A stretch of 64,000 nt of DNA, from assembly GCA_900095095.1 (NCBI GenBank), contig FMBT01000310.1:466459-530458 (forward strand), given 5' to 3'. The position numbers and the translations under genes are program-made. The DNA is from Fragilariopsis cylindrus CCMP1102 (lineage: Eukaryota; Bacillariophyta; Bacillariophyceae; Bacillariales; Bacillariaceae). The notes under the pieces were generated by a model that was given only the letters and a program-made list of their open reading frames with translations, did not search any database and was not told the DNA's origin. This document shows, one piece after another, positions 32,623 to 42,013 of this stretch (its first letter is position 1; each line of letters starts with the position of its first letter).

Positions 32623-33551
32623 ATGGTAAGAATTATTCTTACTAGAAAAATAAGTTCAAACAAGTAGTAAAAGTTTTCTTACTAGTATATTTGCAGTGAA
32701 AATCGTATGCTACTAGCAATTTTTATTTCATTACTAGTGATTTCAGTTTTACTTAGGCAGCCAAAATCTTACGCTACTAGCAATTTTATTTCATTACTGG
32801 TGATTTCAGTTTTACTTAGGAAGGCGATTTTTATTTCATTACTAGTGATTTCAGTTTTACTTAGGGAGAGGAAATCTATTAACAGGCAGAAACACTAGTA
32901 AAACAACTAGTAAAAGTACCTGGGGATTGAACACTTGGGTGTCCCATTTTTTAGCTGTCAATTTGCACCTCTTTTAATTGGGTGTCACATTTTTTACTAA
33001 GAAACACTAGTGAAATAACTAGTAAAAGTACCTGGGGATTGAACACTGGACAGTGATACGTTGTAAGTGGAGGTATAAGTTTTTCCACTGTTAATGTTAA
33101 CATAATGGTTATCGTAATTGTAATTGTAATTGTAATTGTAATTATAATTGTAATTGTAATGATTATCATCGTTAGCGTTAGCGTTATCGTAATGGTTATG
33201 GTTATCTTTATCGTTATCGATGTCGTTATGGTTACTGTTATCGTTACCGTTACTGTTTTTGTTACTCTACTAGTATTCAATCCCCAGATGCTTTTACTAG
33301 TTGTTTTACTAGTGTTTCTGCCAGTTCAGTCAAAATGTTCACTAAAAGTTACTACCTTATCATTATCGTTATTGTTATTGTTATTGTTATCGTTATCGTT
33401 ATTGTTATCATTATCGTTGTTATCGTTTTTATTGTTATTGTTATCGTTATTGTTATCGTTATTGTGTTATTGTTATTGTTGTTATTGTTATCGTTATTGT
33501 TATATATGTAATGTAGTTATTATTTATATTGCCATCATTATTACTATTAGT
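32623..33551. repeat. inverted and tandem repeat zone between convergent RusA-like and recombinase genes
   Basis: The zone contains three copies of ATTTCATTACTAGTGATTTC (one with GGTG) at about 32725, 32788 and 32834. A near-tandem unit of 112 bp starts at 32889 and 33001. A 50 bp inverted repeat has arms 32885-32934 and 33273-33322, matching at 47 of 50 positions by eye. Hexamer-like GTTATC/GTTATTG arrays fill about 33095-33254 and 33355-33510. The plus-strand open frame here is purely a product of the repeat. Confidence 0.85.
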
Positions 33552-36242
33552 TTACAATGGTTTTGGTTTGAACAAGCCCATGAACTTTCTCATAGGAGAA
33601 GTCGACGGCTTGCTATTACCATTAGTGTTGTCGTTATTAGCGTTACTGTTGTCATTATTATTGGTAGTGAAATCATATTTATCAATACTATTGTCCTTGT
33701 TACTGTCTTCGTTACTGATATCATTATTCTCATTACATAATGGAATGACAAATTCACGTTCAACACAGCATTGATACATAGTTTTATCATGGTAGTGCTT
33801 CGATGCTAAACTACCATAAGCTTTGTCTTTCTTCCATTTTAAGCAACGAGCTCCAAACCCTTGAACATTGTACTGATCATTTCGAATTTTCATCACCCCA
33901 GATCGTCGTTCTAAAGTCCATAGGAAATCTAATGCTTGGAATGAAACTTCTTCTAATAATTCATCCAAGTTTTCCACTGTAACAACTTTTTTTAATTTAT
34001 TTAGTTGTGATTGAGAACAAGATAGAAAGACAGTTTCAAGACAGCAATTGTATGGTCCTTTATCTCGATTATTTGTGTAGCTAAGATTCAACGTATCAAT
34101 TGTAAATCTACCATCATCTTGAACGTATTGTTTGATTTTGTTTGTAGTGTGTAGTTCCTTCAAAGCGTTTGCAATCGTAACTCCTCTCATTGTTTGGACT
34201 GACATAGGTGTCATCCCACGTAACACACTATTTAAACTGCGTGGATTTACTACTTCTGTTGCTGTTGCTGTTGTTGGTGTCATTGTACTTGTTTTAAAAC
34301 GTAATGACTGATTTTCAAATGCAGCAGTCTCAAAATTATCCTGCAAATTACTAGCAACGTCCAAAAGTTCTTCATTACTACCATTATTATCTACGTTACT
34401 TACACGTAATCGCTTTCTTGGTGATGACACATACATTGGTTGTTGTTGATTGTGTTCTAGCATATTCCTCATCATGCGGTTTTCGTGACATAGATCATCA
34501 TATTTTAGCGACAAATCTTCCATCAAAGAAGCAAGACTTGACATACTGCTTTTGACCTCTGCATTGGATGAACTATTCTGATTGAAAGCATCGATTATTT
34601 TAGCCACATCATTATCAGTAATTTGTTTGACAGGACGATTATTAAAGGTAAAACCATCATGAATTTGTGTAGACATGGTGGTCAATAACTTTAATGATAA
34701 GTTAGGATCATGTTCAAAAAGTTTTTCCATTTTATATACAATTGGATTAGAAGGATAGTATCTCGTACGCATCTTGTTATAGGACATAATCAGTGTTGCA
34801 GCCGTGTCCTCTAAAGCACAAAACAGACGTCCCTCTGGCTGGAAATCCACAAGATTTGATGGTAATAATTTTGTTACAATCAAAGTTTTCATTTGCTGAT
34901 CAATACGATAGATTCCCTTAACAGATTCGAACATAGGAGGGACAGGAACAGCAAAAATATTCTTATGTTCTGTTAATGTCATCATAGCAGGAAGCGACAG
35001 ACCAATACCGGTACTGTCGATATATGTTTCGAAATGGCTACCACTCTTATGGCCAGATAAAGCAACAGCATTAACAAATTTCAACCACTTCTCCCATGCC
35101 ATTCTTGTACATCCACCTCTACGCCAGGACTTGGGGGTGTATCGTGCCTTGACTTCACTTGGCATATCTTCAGGTAAATGAGCCCGTAACTTCTTTCCTA
35201 ACTTATTGGTGACAGAAGAATCTGCAATTTGATGAAGATCAAGAAAAACAAAGTCACGATTATCATCACCATAACGATTTAAGATTTTGTGATCTGCTAT
35301 ACAAGCGCATGCAATTGCGTGTAATGGATCAACTTCAAAACAATCAGGATCTGCAAAATTCACCAACGGCATTGAATACCAATTAGATGTTTTAAGCTCA
35401 CACCACCCAATATCAATAACTGAAAATCTAGTATCGTAAGTCCAGAAAGAAAAACGACACCATTTAATTTCGCCTCCTCTGCTAACAGCAAAGGCACTAA
35501 TAACAATTTGGGCTCTTATCTTCAGTAATTCTGAGTTGTAAATCGTTGACTTCTTTATGAATGTTTGCATAATGTGGAACAAATCTACACGTTCTGTATA
35601 TCCCTTGCGCTCTGGTTTAAAACGAGAAAGCATCGGGTTGTTAATAATATAAAGAGGAGCTGTCTTTGGATCAAATTCTTCATGCTCTCCTCTAATTCTC
35701 TGCTTATCTAATCCACTGCGCAAATTTTTCTTCGTTTCTAACCACCATGATGGGCGGTTCTTTTGTCCACCTTGCAAGTTGCGATGATCACTAAAGGCGC
35801 CTTGAAGAATAGCAAATAATGGCTCTACTATTTTCATTACATAATCATTTGACAATGCAGTTGGATTTTCTTGGTACCAGCCATTTGGTAGATGCCATCC
35901 TGCCGGAACCATTCCTTTGTTTCTTATACGACGAACATGATCATTCAAAATCATAACCACGTTGTCATTTCTAACATCATGGGCTGTTAGATCTCCAAAG
36001 TCTTTAATGCGATTGTCGTCAGATTCTTCAATTGCTTTAAGAGAGTTATAAAGTCTAATTGCTAGACCATCCCGATCTTGTTTTCTGATAAGATCTCTGC
36101 TGCAAAGAGAAGAAATAGTACCAATACTGTCATCAACGGCAGCGGCAGAAGCTGGTTGTTCAGCTGCAGCAACAGCAGATGCAACAGCAGCAGCATTGCT
36201 AGCTCCTCTATTGCCTAGTAAAGTATTGAGTACAGGAACCAT
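33552..36242 (-). CDS. tyrosine-recombinase-like protein
   Basis: One uninterrupted frame encodes 896 residues. The N-terminus is Ala-rich, followed by helical segments with conserved Trp (P-A-G-W-H-L-P-N-G-W). The catalytic half shows tyrosine-recombinase boxes in order: A-V-S-R-G-G-E-I-K (first Arg, about 35470-35490), S-W-R-R-G-G-C-T-R-M-A (box II Arg, about 35108-35130), and L-S-G-H-K-S then F-E-T-Y-I-D (His and nucleophile Tyr, about 35015-35055). The usual H-x-x-R reads S-W-R-R, a substitution also seen in divergent recombinases. A C-terminal region of about 350 residues contains a coiled segment, an Arg/Lys-rich K-R-L-R and an Asn/Asp-rich tail partly encoded by the adjoining GTTATC repeat. 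It is likely the integrase/transposase of a mobile element. Confidence 0.6.
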   Translation of the reverse strand: MVPVLNTLLGNRGASNAAAVASAVAAAEQPASAAAVDDSIGTISSLCSRDLIRKQDRDGLAIRLYNSLKAIEESDDNRIKDFGDLTAHDVRNDNVVMILNDHVRRIRNKGMVPAGWHLPNGWYQENPTALSNDYVMKIVEPLFAILQGAFSDHRNLQGGQKNRPSWWLETKKNLRSGLDKQRIRGEHEEFDPKTAPLYIINNPMLSRFKPERKGYTERVDLFHIMQTFIKKSTIYNSELLKIRAQIVISAFAVSRGGEIKWCRFSFWTYDTRFSVIDIGWCELKTSNWYSMPLVNFADPDCFEVDPLHAIACACIADHKILNRYGDDNRDFVFLDLHQIADSSVTNKLGKKLRAHLPEDMPSEVKARYTPKSWRRGGCTRMAWEKWLKFVNAVALSGHKSGSHFETYIDSTGIGLSLPAMMTLTEHKNIFAVPVPPMFESVKGIYRIDQQMKTLIVTKLLPSNLVDFQPEGRLFCALEDTAATLIMSYNKMRTRYYPSNPIVYKMEKLFEHDPNLSLKLLTTMSTQIHDGFTFNNRPVKQITDNDVAKIIDAFNQNSSSNAEVKSSMSSLASLMEDLSLKYDDLCHENRMMRNMLEHNQQQPMYVSSPRKRLRVSNVDNNGSNEELLDVASNLQDNFETAAFENQSLRFKTSTMTPTTATATEVVNPRSLNSVLRGMTPMSVQTMRGVTIANALKELHTTNKIKQYVQDDGRFTIDTLNLSYTNNRDKGPYNCCLETVFLSCSQSQLNKLKKVVTVENLDELLEEVSFQALDFLWTLERRSGVMKIRNDQYNVQGFGARCLKWKKDKAYGSLASKHYHDKTMYQCCVEREFVIPLCNENNDISNEDSNKDNSIDKYDFTTNNNDNSNANNDNTNGNSKPSTSPMRKFMGLFKPKPL

Positions 36243-37645
36243 AGTAGTGTTTTGTCTGATATACTGTATGATGTAGAGTCCTAATGTTATAATGAAGTGT
36301 ATGTGTCGTTTGTAAAATGTACGATGGAATACTTTTATTTTATTAAAATTTTCAATGAAAAATGAATGGTGTTCCTAGTCCAGCTGCGCTAGACTTTCAC
36401 AAAAACTTTCACAAAAATACCGTGCTACGCACAGTGTGAAAGTTCCACGCTGCGCGTGAAAGTAGAAAAAATCCGAACACAAACACACAAGATACTACTA
36501 ACTACTCATAATATATATGCATTAGAAGATTTCATTGCTTGGAGTTTAAGTATATAGCTATATTATAATGTAGCTACATACTCATTCAATTGTACTACTG
36601 CCATAGGGATAGTTGGTTGCTGAATCTCATTGTTCAACACAACAATCAACACAACACCAACACCAACCAACAACACATCATACTGACATACTGTGGCTAG
36701 CAATCATTCAAAATGCCAAAAAATGGCGGCGGGTGGCAGTAAGAACAGTACAAATATAATTACTGTATAACAAATAATTAGCATGCCATCATAAGCTACC
36801 AATTGTTTGAAGGGTAGGTATGGTAATATGTATTGATTTGTTGCTGGTTTATTACTGACGACAGCTGCTTCCATTGTCATCCTCGTGTGTGTTAGTACTG
36901 TTGTCACTGCAAGAGGTAGGTACACAAAAGTTAAACCATCGAACCATTTGATTCAAATTGTGATGACATATAATGTGTGCTATACTTATTTAGAGTTGTA
37001 GCAATTTGGACCTTTAGTTCTTGCCTTTGGTTCTTGGATGGAATGAATCTAGGGATTTAGTCTGGTTGTTTGAAGTGTTGATACCTTCTCCTTTGCAGCT
37101 CATAAAGATTTCATAGTGAATATATAATACTAATCTATGGGCATATTGATCAGGATGATATGTGTGACTATTCAATATCCCTCTGATCAATACCTTATCA
37201 GTACTACTGTATCTATGATAGAATTTCATACTATTCTTGGAGCATTTGAGCTTGATTGAGATAGCAACAACTTAATATCTTGAAATCAACAACAATCGCA
37301 GCACATACCTTCCAATTTCAGTAATAAAAACTGCTCTGTTACAAGTGTTCTTCCAACTCTCTTCTCGCTACACGGTGCATTATGAATTATATTTCTACAA
37401 CAACTATGATATACGTACGCTACTAGCTAGTATGGAGTCTCAATGCCCCTCCTTCATACAAGTACAACCCTGTATGAGTTTTGTCTAAATTATCTTTTTA
37501 ATTGTATCAACACAGAGGAAGATTGACACTAAAAAATAAAGTACATCATGGTATTGTATTGTATTGAGAGTTTGAAATATATCGTCGTAAAGGGGTTTGT
37601 TTTAAATTATGTATATATAGTACTTTATCTATTCATTGGTTTTGT
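36243..37645. other. intergenic region including ACTTTCAC palindromes
   Basis: ACTTTCACA at 36393-36401 and 36405-36413 pairs with TGTGAAAGT at 36435-36443; a further GTGAAAGT lies at 36456-36463. Together with GCTGCGCTAG and CGCTGCGCG they make a local hairpin-prone block about 150 bp upstream of the recombinase ATG. The rest (36480-37645) is AT-rich with CAACACAACACC-type repeats near 36630-36675 and no credible gene. Confidence 0.45.
36393..36463. repeat. hairpin-forming ACTTTCAC cluster
   Basis: Four copies of the same octamer occur in 71 bp, two in each orientation. The inner pair (ACTTTCACA at 36405 and TGTGAAAGT at 36435) is a perfect 9 bp inverted repeat with a 21-base loop. It could be a subterminal recombinase-binding site or a promoter element. 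Confidence 0.7.
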
Positions 37646-37849
37646 TTATTTCATCTTGTCAGCGTTAGAGTTAGGTCCAACACGTTTTCCTCCCATACCG
37701 GTAACGACATTGACATAACGACGATTGTATTGAAGTCTCTTCTTGGCACGTCCTCTAGGTTGTTTCTTTCCTTCTTCTTGTTTTTCGACCTTTGGTGTTT
37801 GATTTTTCACCTTACCGGCACGTGCTAATGATCCATGTACTTTACCCAT
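37646..37849 (-). CDS. RPS30: ribosomal protein eS30 (small subunit)
   Basis: A 67-residue frame starts at ATG 37849 in a good context (ACAAGATGG) and matches eS30 along its full length: [17 protein letters not shown]-x-K-Q, then [17 protein letters not shown] and a G-P-N tail. eS30 is part of the 40S subunit head. In animals it is made as a ubiquitin-like fusion (FAU); here the eS30 part stands alone, as in many algae and yeasts. The frame is intact and very basic, as expected. No intron is required, though a 5' untranslated intron cannot be excluded. Confidence 0.95.
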   Translation of the reverse strand: MGKVHGSLARAGKVKNQTPKVEKQEEGKKQPRGRAKKRLQYNRRYVNVVTGMGGKRVGPNSNADKMK

Positions 37850-39223
37850 CTTGTTATAATTTATGTGTAATTAATATAATATAATATCTGATTGTGAGAG
37901 TGAAAGAAAGGTAGAAGAAGACAACAGAAACGTTAGTTTGATAATAATGATGTAGATTATATATTGGCAAATTGATACGTTCATGAAACGGACGGAATCA
38001 AATCAGTTCTTCATAAACGGGCTGAATTATGTCGATATGATTTTTTCTCAAATGCCATAAAAAAGCAACCAACTATCCCCGCAGAGTAGTTAAGAACGGA
38101 TAGATTGATTGAAGTTGGTATCAGTATCATTTTAATCTTCTCTCGCATCTACTGTCGACCGCGTTTTTCGAGCCAGTACATACTACAAAGTAGGTTGACG
38201 GTATACGATAAAATGGGTCTAAACAGTCGACGGAACCGAGGGGATTATTAAAAAGTTAACAGTACCAAGTTCAATCCTCAACCTCAACTGACTACGAAAT
38301 ATTACAGACATGATACATTTAAAAAGGCATGTGGTGTATCTAATCACTCTAGAACAACTAAAAAGTCATTCTGCCATGGTCAACCGTTGTCTTACCTTGA
38401 CGTAATTTAATAGCGAGGTGTAGATGTACTTCTCTTGAGGGTGTTGAAAAAGCGACAAAAAATATTGGTGGTGATATTACCGTATAAATTGCGTCTGCGG
38501 TGGTGTTGTAAAAATACCGCGGTTTGCTACTAGACAAGAAGTCATACGAAATTACCGCGTGATTATTAATCGCTGTATTTTCTCAACATTCCACGTGGAA
38601 TGTAAATTAATTGATAACGCCGATTAGTAAGAGGTAAACAACAACGAGGTTGTACTTAGGTACTCTTAGTATGTACTAACAATAACAAGATTGCGCGATT
38701 TTACAAATTGTGGTATTGTTCTTGTACCGCGCATGTTAGTGAAACAAAATAATAGATACAGTACAGGCGTAATAGTATTCTAACATAAAATTGTAGAAGG
38801 AAAAATTTACATTCTATAAAGTAGGGTCTATTAGTAGATACAATTGATACAATTGATTATCAGCTCGATTTACTACTAACCATTCAATACGGTAGCTAGG
38901 TTAAATTACTGTGTTACTTAGTGCCCGCATACTTCAGATCTCCTTGTCATTTTGTTTCTAAACAGTTGGTTTTGCCACTGCTGTTTAGTTTGTTGTGCAT
39001 CATCTGATACCACCATGCCAGAGATAATAAAAGTTGATAAATAGACTAAAATACAAAACTGGTCATTCGGGATAATGTGTGTTCGTTTTTACAGTAGTGT
39101 AGTTCTGTAATTTCAAACGTGATGATTATATTTTCGTTATTTATTTTAACAAGAAATGTTCAGTACAGTACACTTTTCTTTATACACTCCAACCCTAACC
39201 TAAAACCTATCGGATCATTTTAC
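37850..39223. other. intergenic region, no gene seen
   Basis: This is 1.4 kb between minus-strand genes: the promoter side of eS30 and the 3' side of the ABCG gene. It is AT-rich without a credible coding frame, RNA fold or long repeat. GATACAATTGATACAATTGATTATC near 38838-38862 is a short tandem repeat. Confidence 0.45.
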
Positions 39224-41489
39224 CTAAAAAGTTGCCTTGCGCTTTAATATGACCATCGACGTGAGTCGGAATATGGCTGCGATACAAAACAAGATGATCC
39301 AATACCAATAGGATGGCAACTCGTACACTCCGTTGTTTTCGAGTAAGGTCTGACATGCCGAGGTTGGGCAGTCTCCAAATTCATACAATGATGCCAATCG
39401 GATCGCATATGTCAACGAACACGCATATTGTGCCCACCTCAAGAATGACGGAATGTACGCGGTTGGAATAAAAAATCCCGAGAATAGTAATTGAGGGACA
39501 ATTAACGCCGGCATTAATTCAGCAGCAACACCGGGATCTTCGACGCAACTACCGATGAAAATCCCAATAGAAGTACTAGCAATAGCAAGCAAAAAATTAA
39601 TCATCAAAAATAAGAAGAAGTTCATTTGGAAGCCCATCAAGAAGAAAGCAGCAATTTGTTGTACTAAGACCTGACACAAAATTGTAAAGCATTCAATGCT
39701 AAATTTCGCTAGGAAATATGGAAGGACCGAATAATGATTTGTTGAATATTCACGCAGAAAAACTGGCCGATCTTTTGGAAATTCCGTCAGTGAAGATTGA
39801 GCGACACCGAACATGGTAGAAATTAACAGGTTAGCAATGGCACCGAACGATGCCTAAATATCAAAATGTATGAAATTTGAAAGTCGAAAAAAATTGAAAT
39901 TTGATTCCATTAGAGAAAAGAGAGGATGAATATATAAGTTGATATGATAAGAATTAACGAATGTGCGTCTCTTTCGTTGCCATAATTATATAACGATTAT
40001 GCTGTACGTACCATGACTTCGGGGTAAACAACGTAGTACGCTCTTCCGATGTTCAAAAATATTAGACCAAACAGAAGACCGAATACTGTTGTCGATCCTA
40101 CTCGTACTACAAACGAAAACTTGTCTCGGCATAGTTTCTTGATTTCTCTATCGAAGAGGAGTCGCGTTTGGATTGCGAGTCCCACGTGTTCCACGCTAGG
40201 CGTGACAATGGCCGCCTTCTTGACGAGAGCCGCTTTTGACAATGATTTTGTGTCACTATCCTCAAGATATTTCTGTTGCTGTTTGTCTACGTCGTCAAAA
40301 AATCCAGCTTTTTCCAGTTCTTCGATAGGATAGGCTTGAGCAACTTGCTGTTGAACGACAGGAGGAGGAGTAAGTAAAGAAAAACAGACAGTATGTGAGT
40401 GGATGGTTAGATAAAAGAAAACAAGACGAAGTGAGCATCGCAAGATGTACAATTGTTTATAGATAATACAACACATACCAATATCCAATCGGCGATGTTG
40501 TAATCATTAGGTCTTGGATAACCAAAATCAGTAAATTTCTGCTCCAAGACAATTCCCATGGGACCCGTGTACATGAGTCGTCCAGCCAGTAGTAAAAATA
40601 AATTGTCAATTTTCCGTACAACGGGTGGTGGAGGTTGATGGATCGTTACAATAACAGTAGCACCAGCATTTGCAATTTTCTTCAATACCTCCATTAAATT
40701 TTGTGCCGAATACGAATCTAAACCACTCGTTGGTTCATCGAGGACAATAATTTCAGGTTTCGTTACCAATTCCACACCACATTGGACACGTTTTTTTTCT
40801 CCTCCAGAAAGTCCACCGGCCATGAGAATCCCCCCTCCAATCAATGTATCTGCACAATTTTGTAATCCTAAATTTTCAAGGATCTCATTAACAACATCAC
40901 TGATTTCTAAATCAGTCAATGATTTGTCTAATCGGAGACGAGCAGAGAATGTAATAGCCTCACGCGGAGTACACGTTGCGGGAATCGATACGTCCTGTTC
41001 TACGTAAGCAATTTCTCTTCGGACGTCGATATCGGTTGGGTCCACTGTATTATAATCTAAACGTATCTTACCCTCCAAATCGAGTTTAGAATTTGAACCA
41101 CCAATTCGACCAGTTAATATTTTCAATAGACTTGTTTTCCCACTACCACTTGGTCCCATCACGGCGGTTAATGTCTTGGGTGGAAAGTTCCCCGAAATGC
41201 CCTTCAATATATGTTTAGGTGGATTTTTTTCATGATTTTTGCTTTGAGTCGATAATTTTATATTATCGAATTCCAACGTATGTCCATCTCTTGTGGAAAA
41301 TATTGAACTTGTCTTTTTCATCATGATCGAATTTGGCGTTTTCATCGTTGCTGTTGCTGTTTCTGATACCTTGTCCGCCTCGTCTACAGCTTCATCTTCT
41401 TTATCACCATCGCCCTGAGGAATATTTAAATCAACGACTTTCGTCGCTTCTACTTCGTTGAGTTCATTGGTGGATTCTTGCGGCGCCAT
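39224..41489 (-). CDS. ABC transporter, ABCG (white) half-transporter
   Basis: Three exons join in phase 0: 41489-40479 (donor GTATGT), 40347-40012 (GTACGT) and 39853-39224, giving 658 residues. The N-terminal ATPase has Walker A G-P-S-G-S-G-K-T-S, signature L-S-G-G-E-K-K-R, Walker B I-I-V-L-D-E-P-T-S-G-L-D and a downstream switch His (V-T-I-H-Q-P-P). The membrane domain follows, with an extended loop and about six helices, including the typical N-F-F-L-F-L and F-S-G-F-F-I-P segments near the end. The ATPase-before-membrane order is diagnostic of the G subfamily. ABCG proteins dimerise to export lipids, sterols or small hydrophobic compounds; the substrate cannot be read from the sequence. 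Confidence 0.9.
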
Positions 41490-42013
41490 GTTGATGTTTC
41501 TAGAGCTGCTGCTGTTTGTTATGATGGCGCTATTCGTTTTGTGATACTCTCACTGGAATGCGATAGATTAATGAATCTCTGTTCTGTATCGTTTCTGTAA
41601 CTCAATAAAAATAATAACGACAGTAGAAAGCGGCGCTTTATTGGATTTGGCGTTTACATACGTGTACATATTATTAATACAACCGAAACCGGTGCGAGGG
41701 TTTTTGTATGGCTTAAGAAGACGCCGTTGGGCCTGATGATGAGTAGGTCCTATTGGACGAATCAATCTGACGCATACCTTTTTCGGCGAAGTGCATCAAC
41801 CTATAACTCGCCGTAAAACAAGAACTCTAAAACCTTATCACCACGATCAAAAAATCAAAAGCGACGACGAGCTCGAGACACGATTGAAAAAAAAGATTCA
41901 GATCGTCTTTTTATGTCATCATGTCATTCATAACAGAGCTTTCGTCTCATTTATGAGCATAAAGCTGTCCTATTATAGGCCCATAAATTATCTACATATC
42001 GGTAATAATCAAG
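41490..42013. promoter_or_regulatory. divergent intergenic region
   Basis: This stretch separates the divergent starts of the ABCG gene (minus) and the large unknown gene (plus) and so probably holds both promoters. TCACTGGAATGCG and the region near 41640-41700 are GC-richer than the surroundings. No specific site is recognised. Confidence 0.4.

Larger units (their letters stand above)
31579..36463. mobile_element. candidate tyrosine-recombinase mobile element carrying a RusA-like resolvase
   Basis: Two convergent intronless genes, a RusA-like endonuclease (31897-32622) and a tyrosine-recombinase-like protein (36242-33552), enclose a noncoding zone built of inverted and simple repeats. The outer flanks of both genes carry the same decamer family ACTTTCACA: two direct copies on the left, and two direct copies plus two inverted copies (36435-36443, 36456-36463) on the right. 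Intronless structure contrasts with most neighbours. DNA transposons using tyrosine recombinases (Cryptons and relatives) are known in stramenopiles, but I cannot assign this to a named class. The boundaries given are the outermost decamers and are a guess. No target-site duplication was identified by eye. Confidence 0.45.

Noticed and set aside
32700-32870. CRISPR-like array from three regularly spaced repeats
   Set aside because: Only three imperfect copies with spacers of unequal length, in a eukaryotic intergenic region.
33105-33740. Plus-strand open frame of about 211 codons rich in Val, Ile and Leu
   Set aside because: It is a direct translation of the GTTATC/GTTATTG repeat and overlaps the recombinase gene end in antisense. 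Composition is that of a repeat, not a membrane protein.
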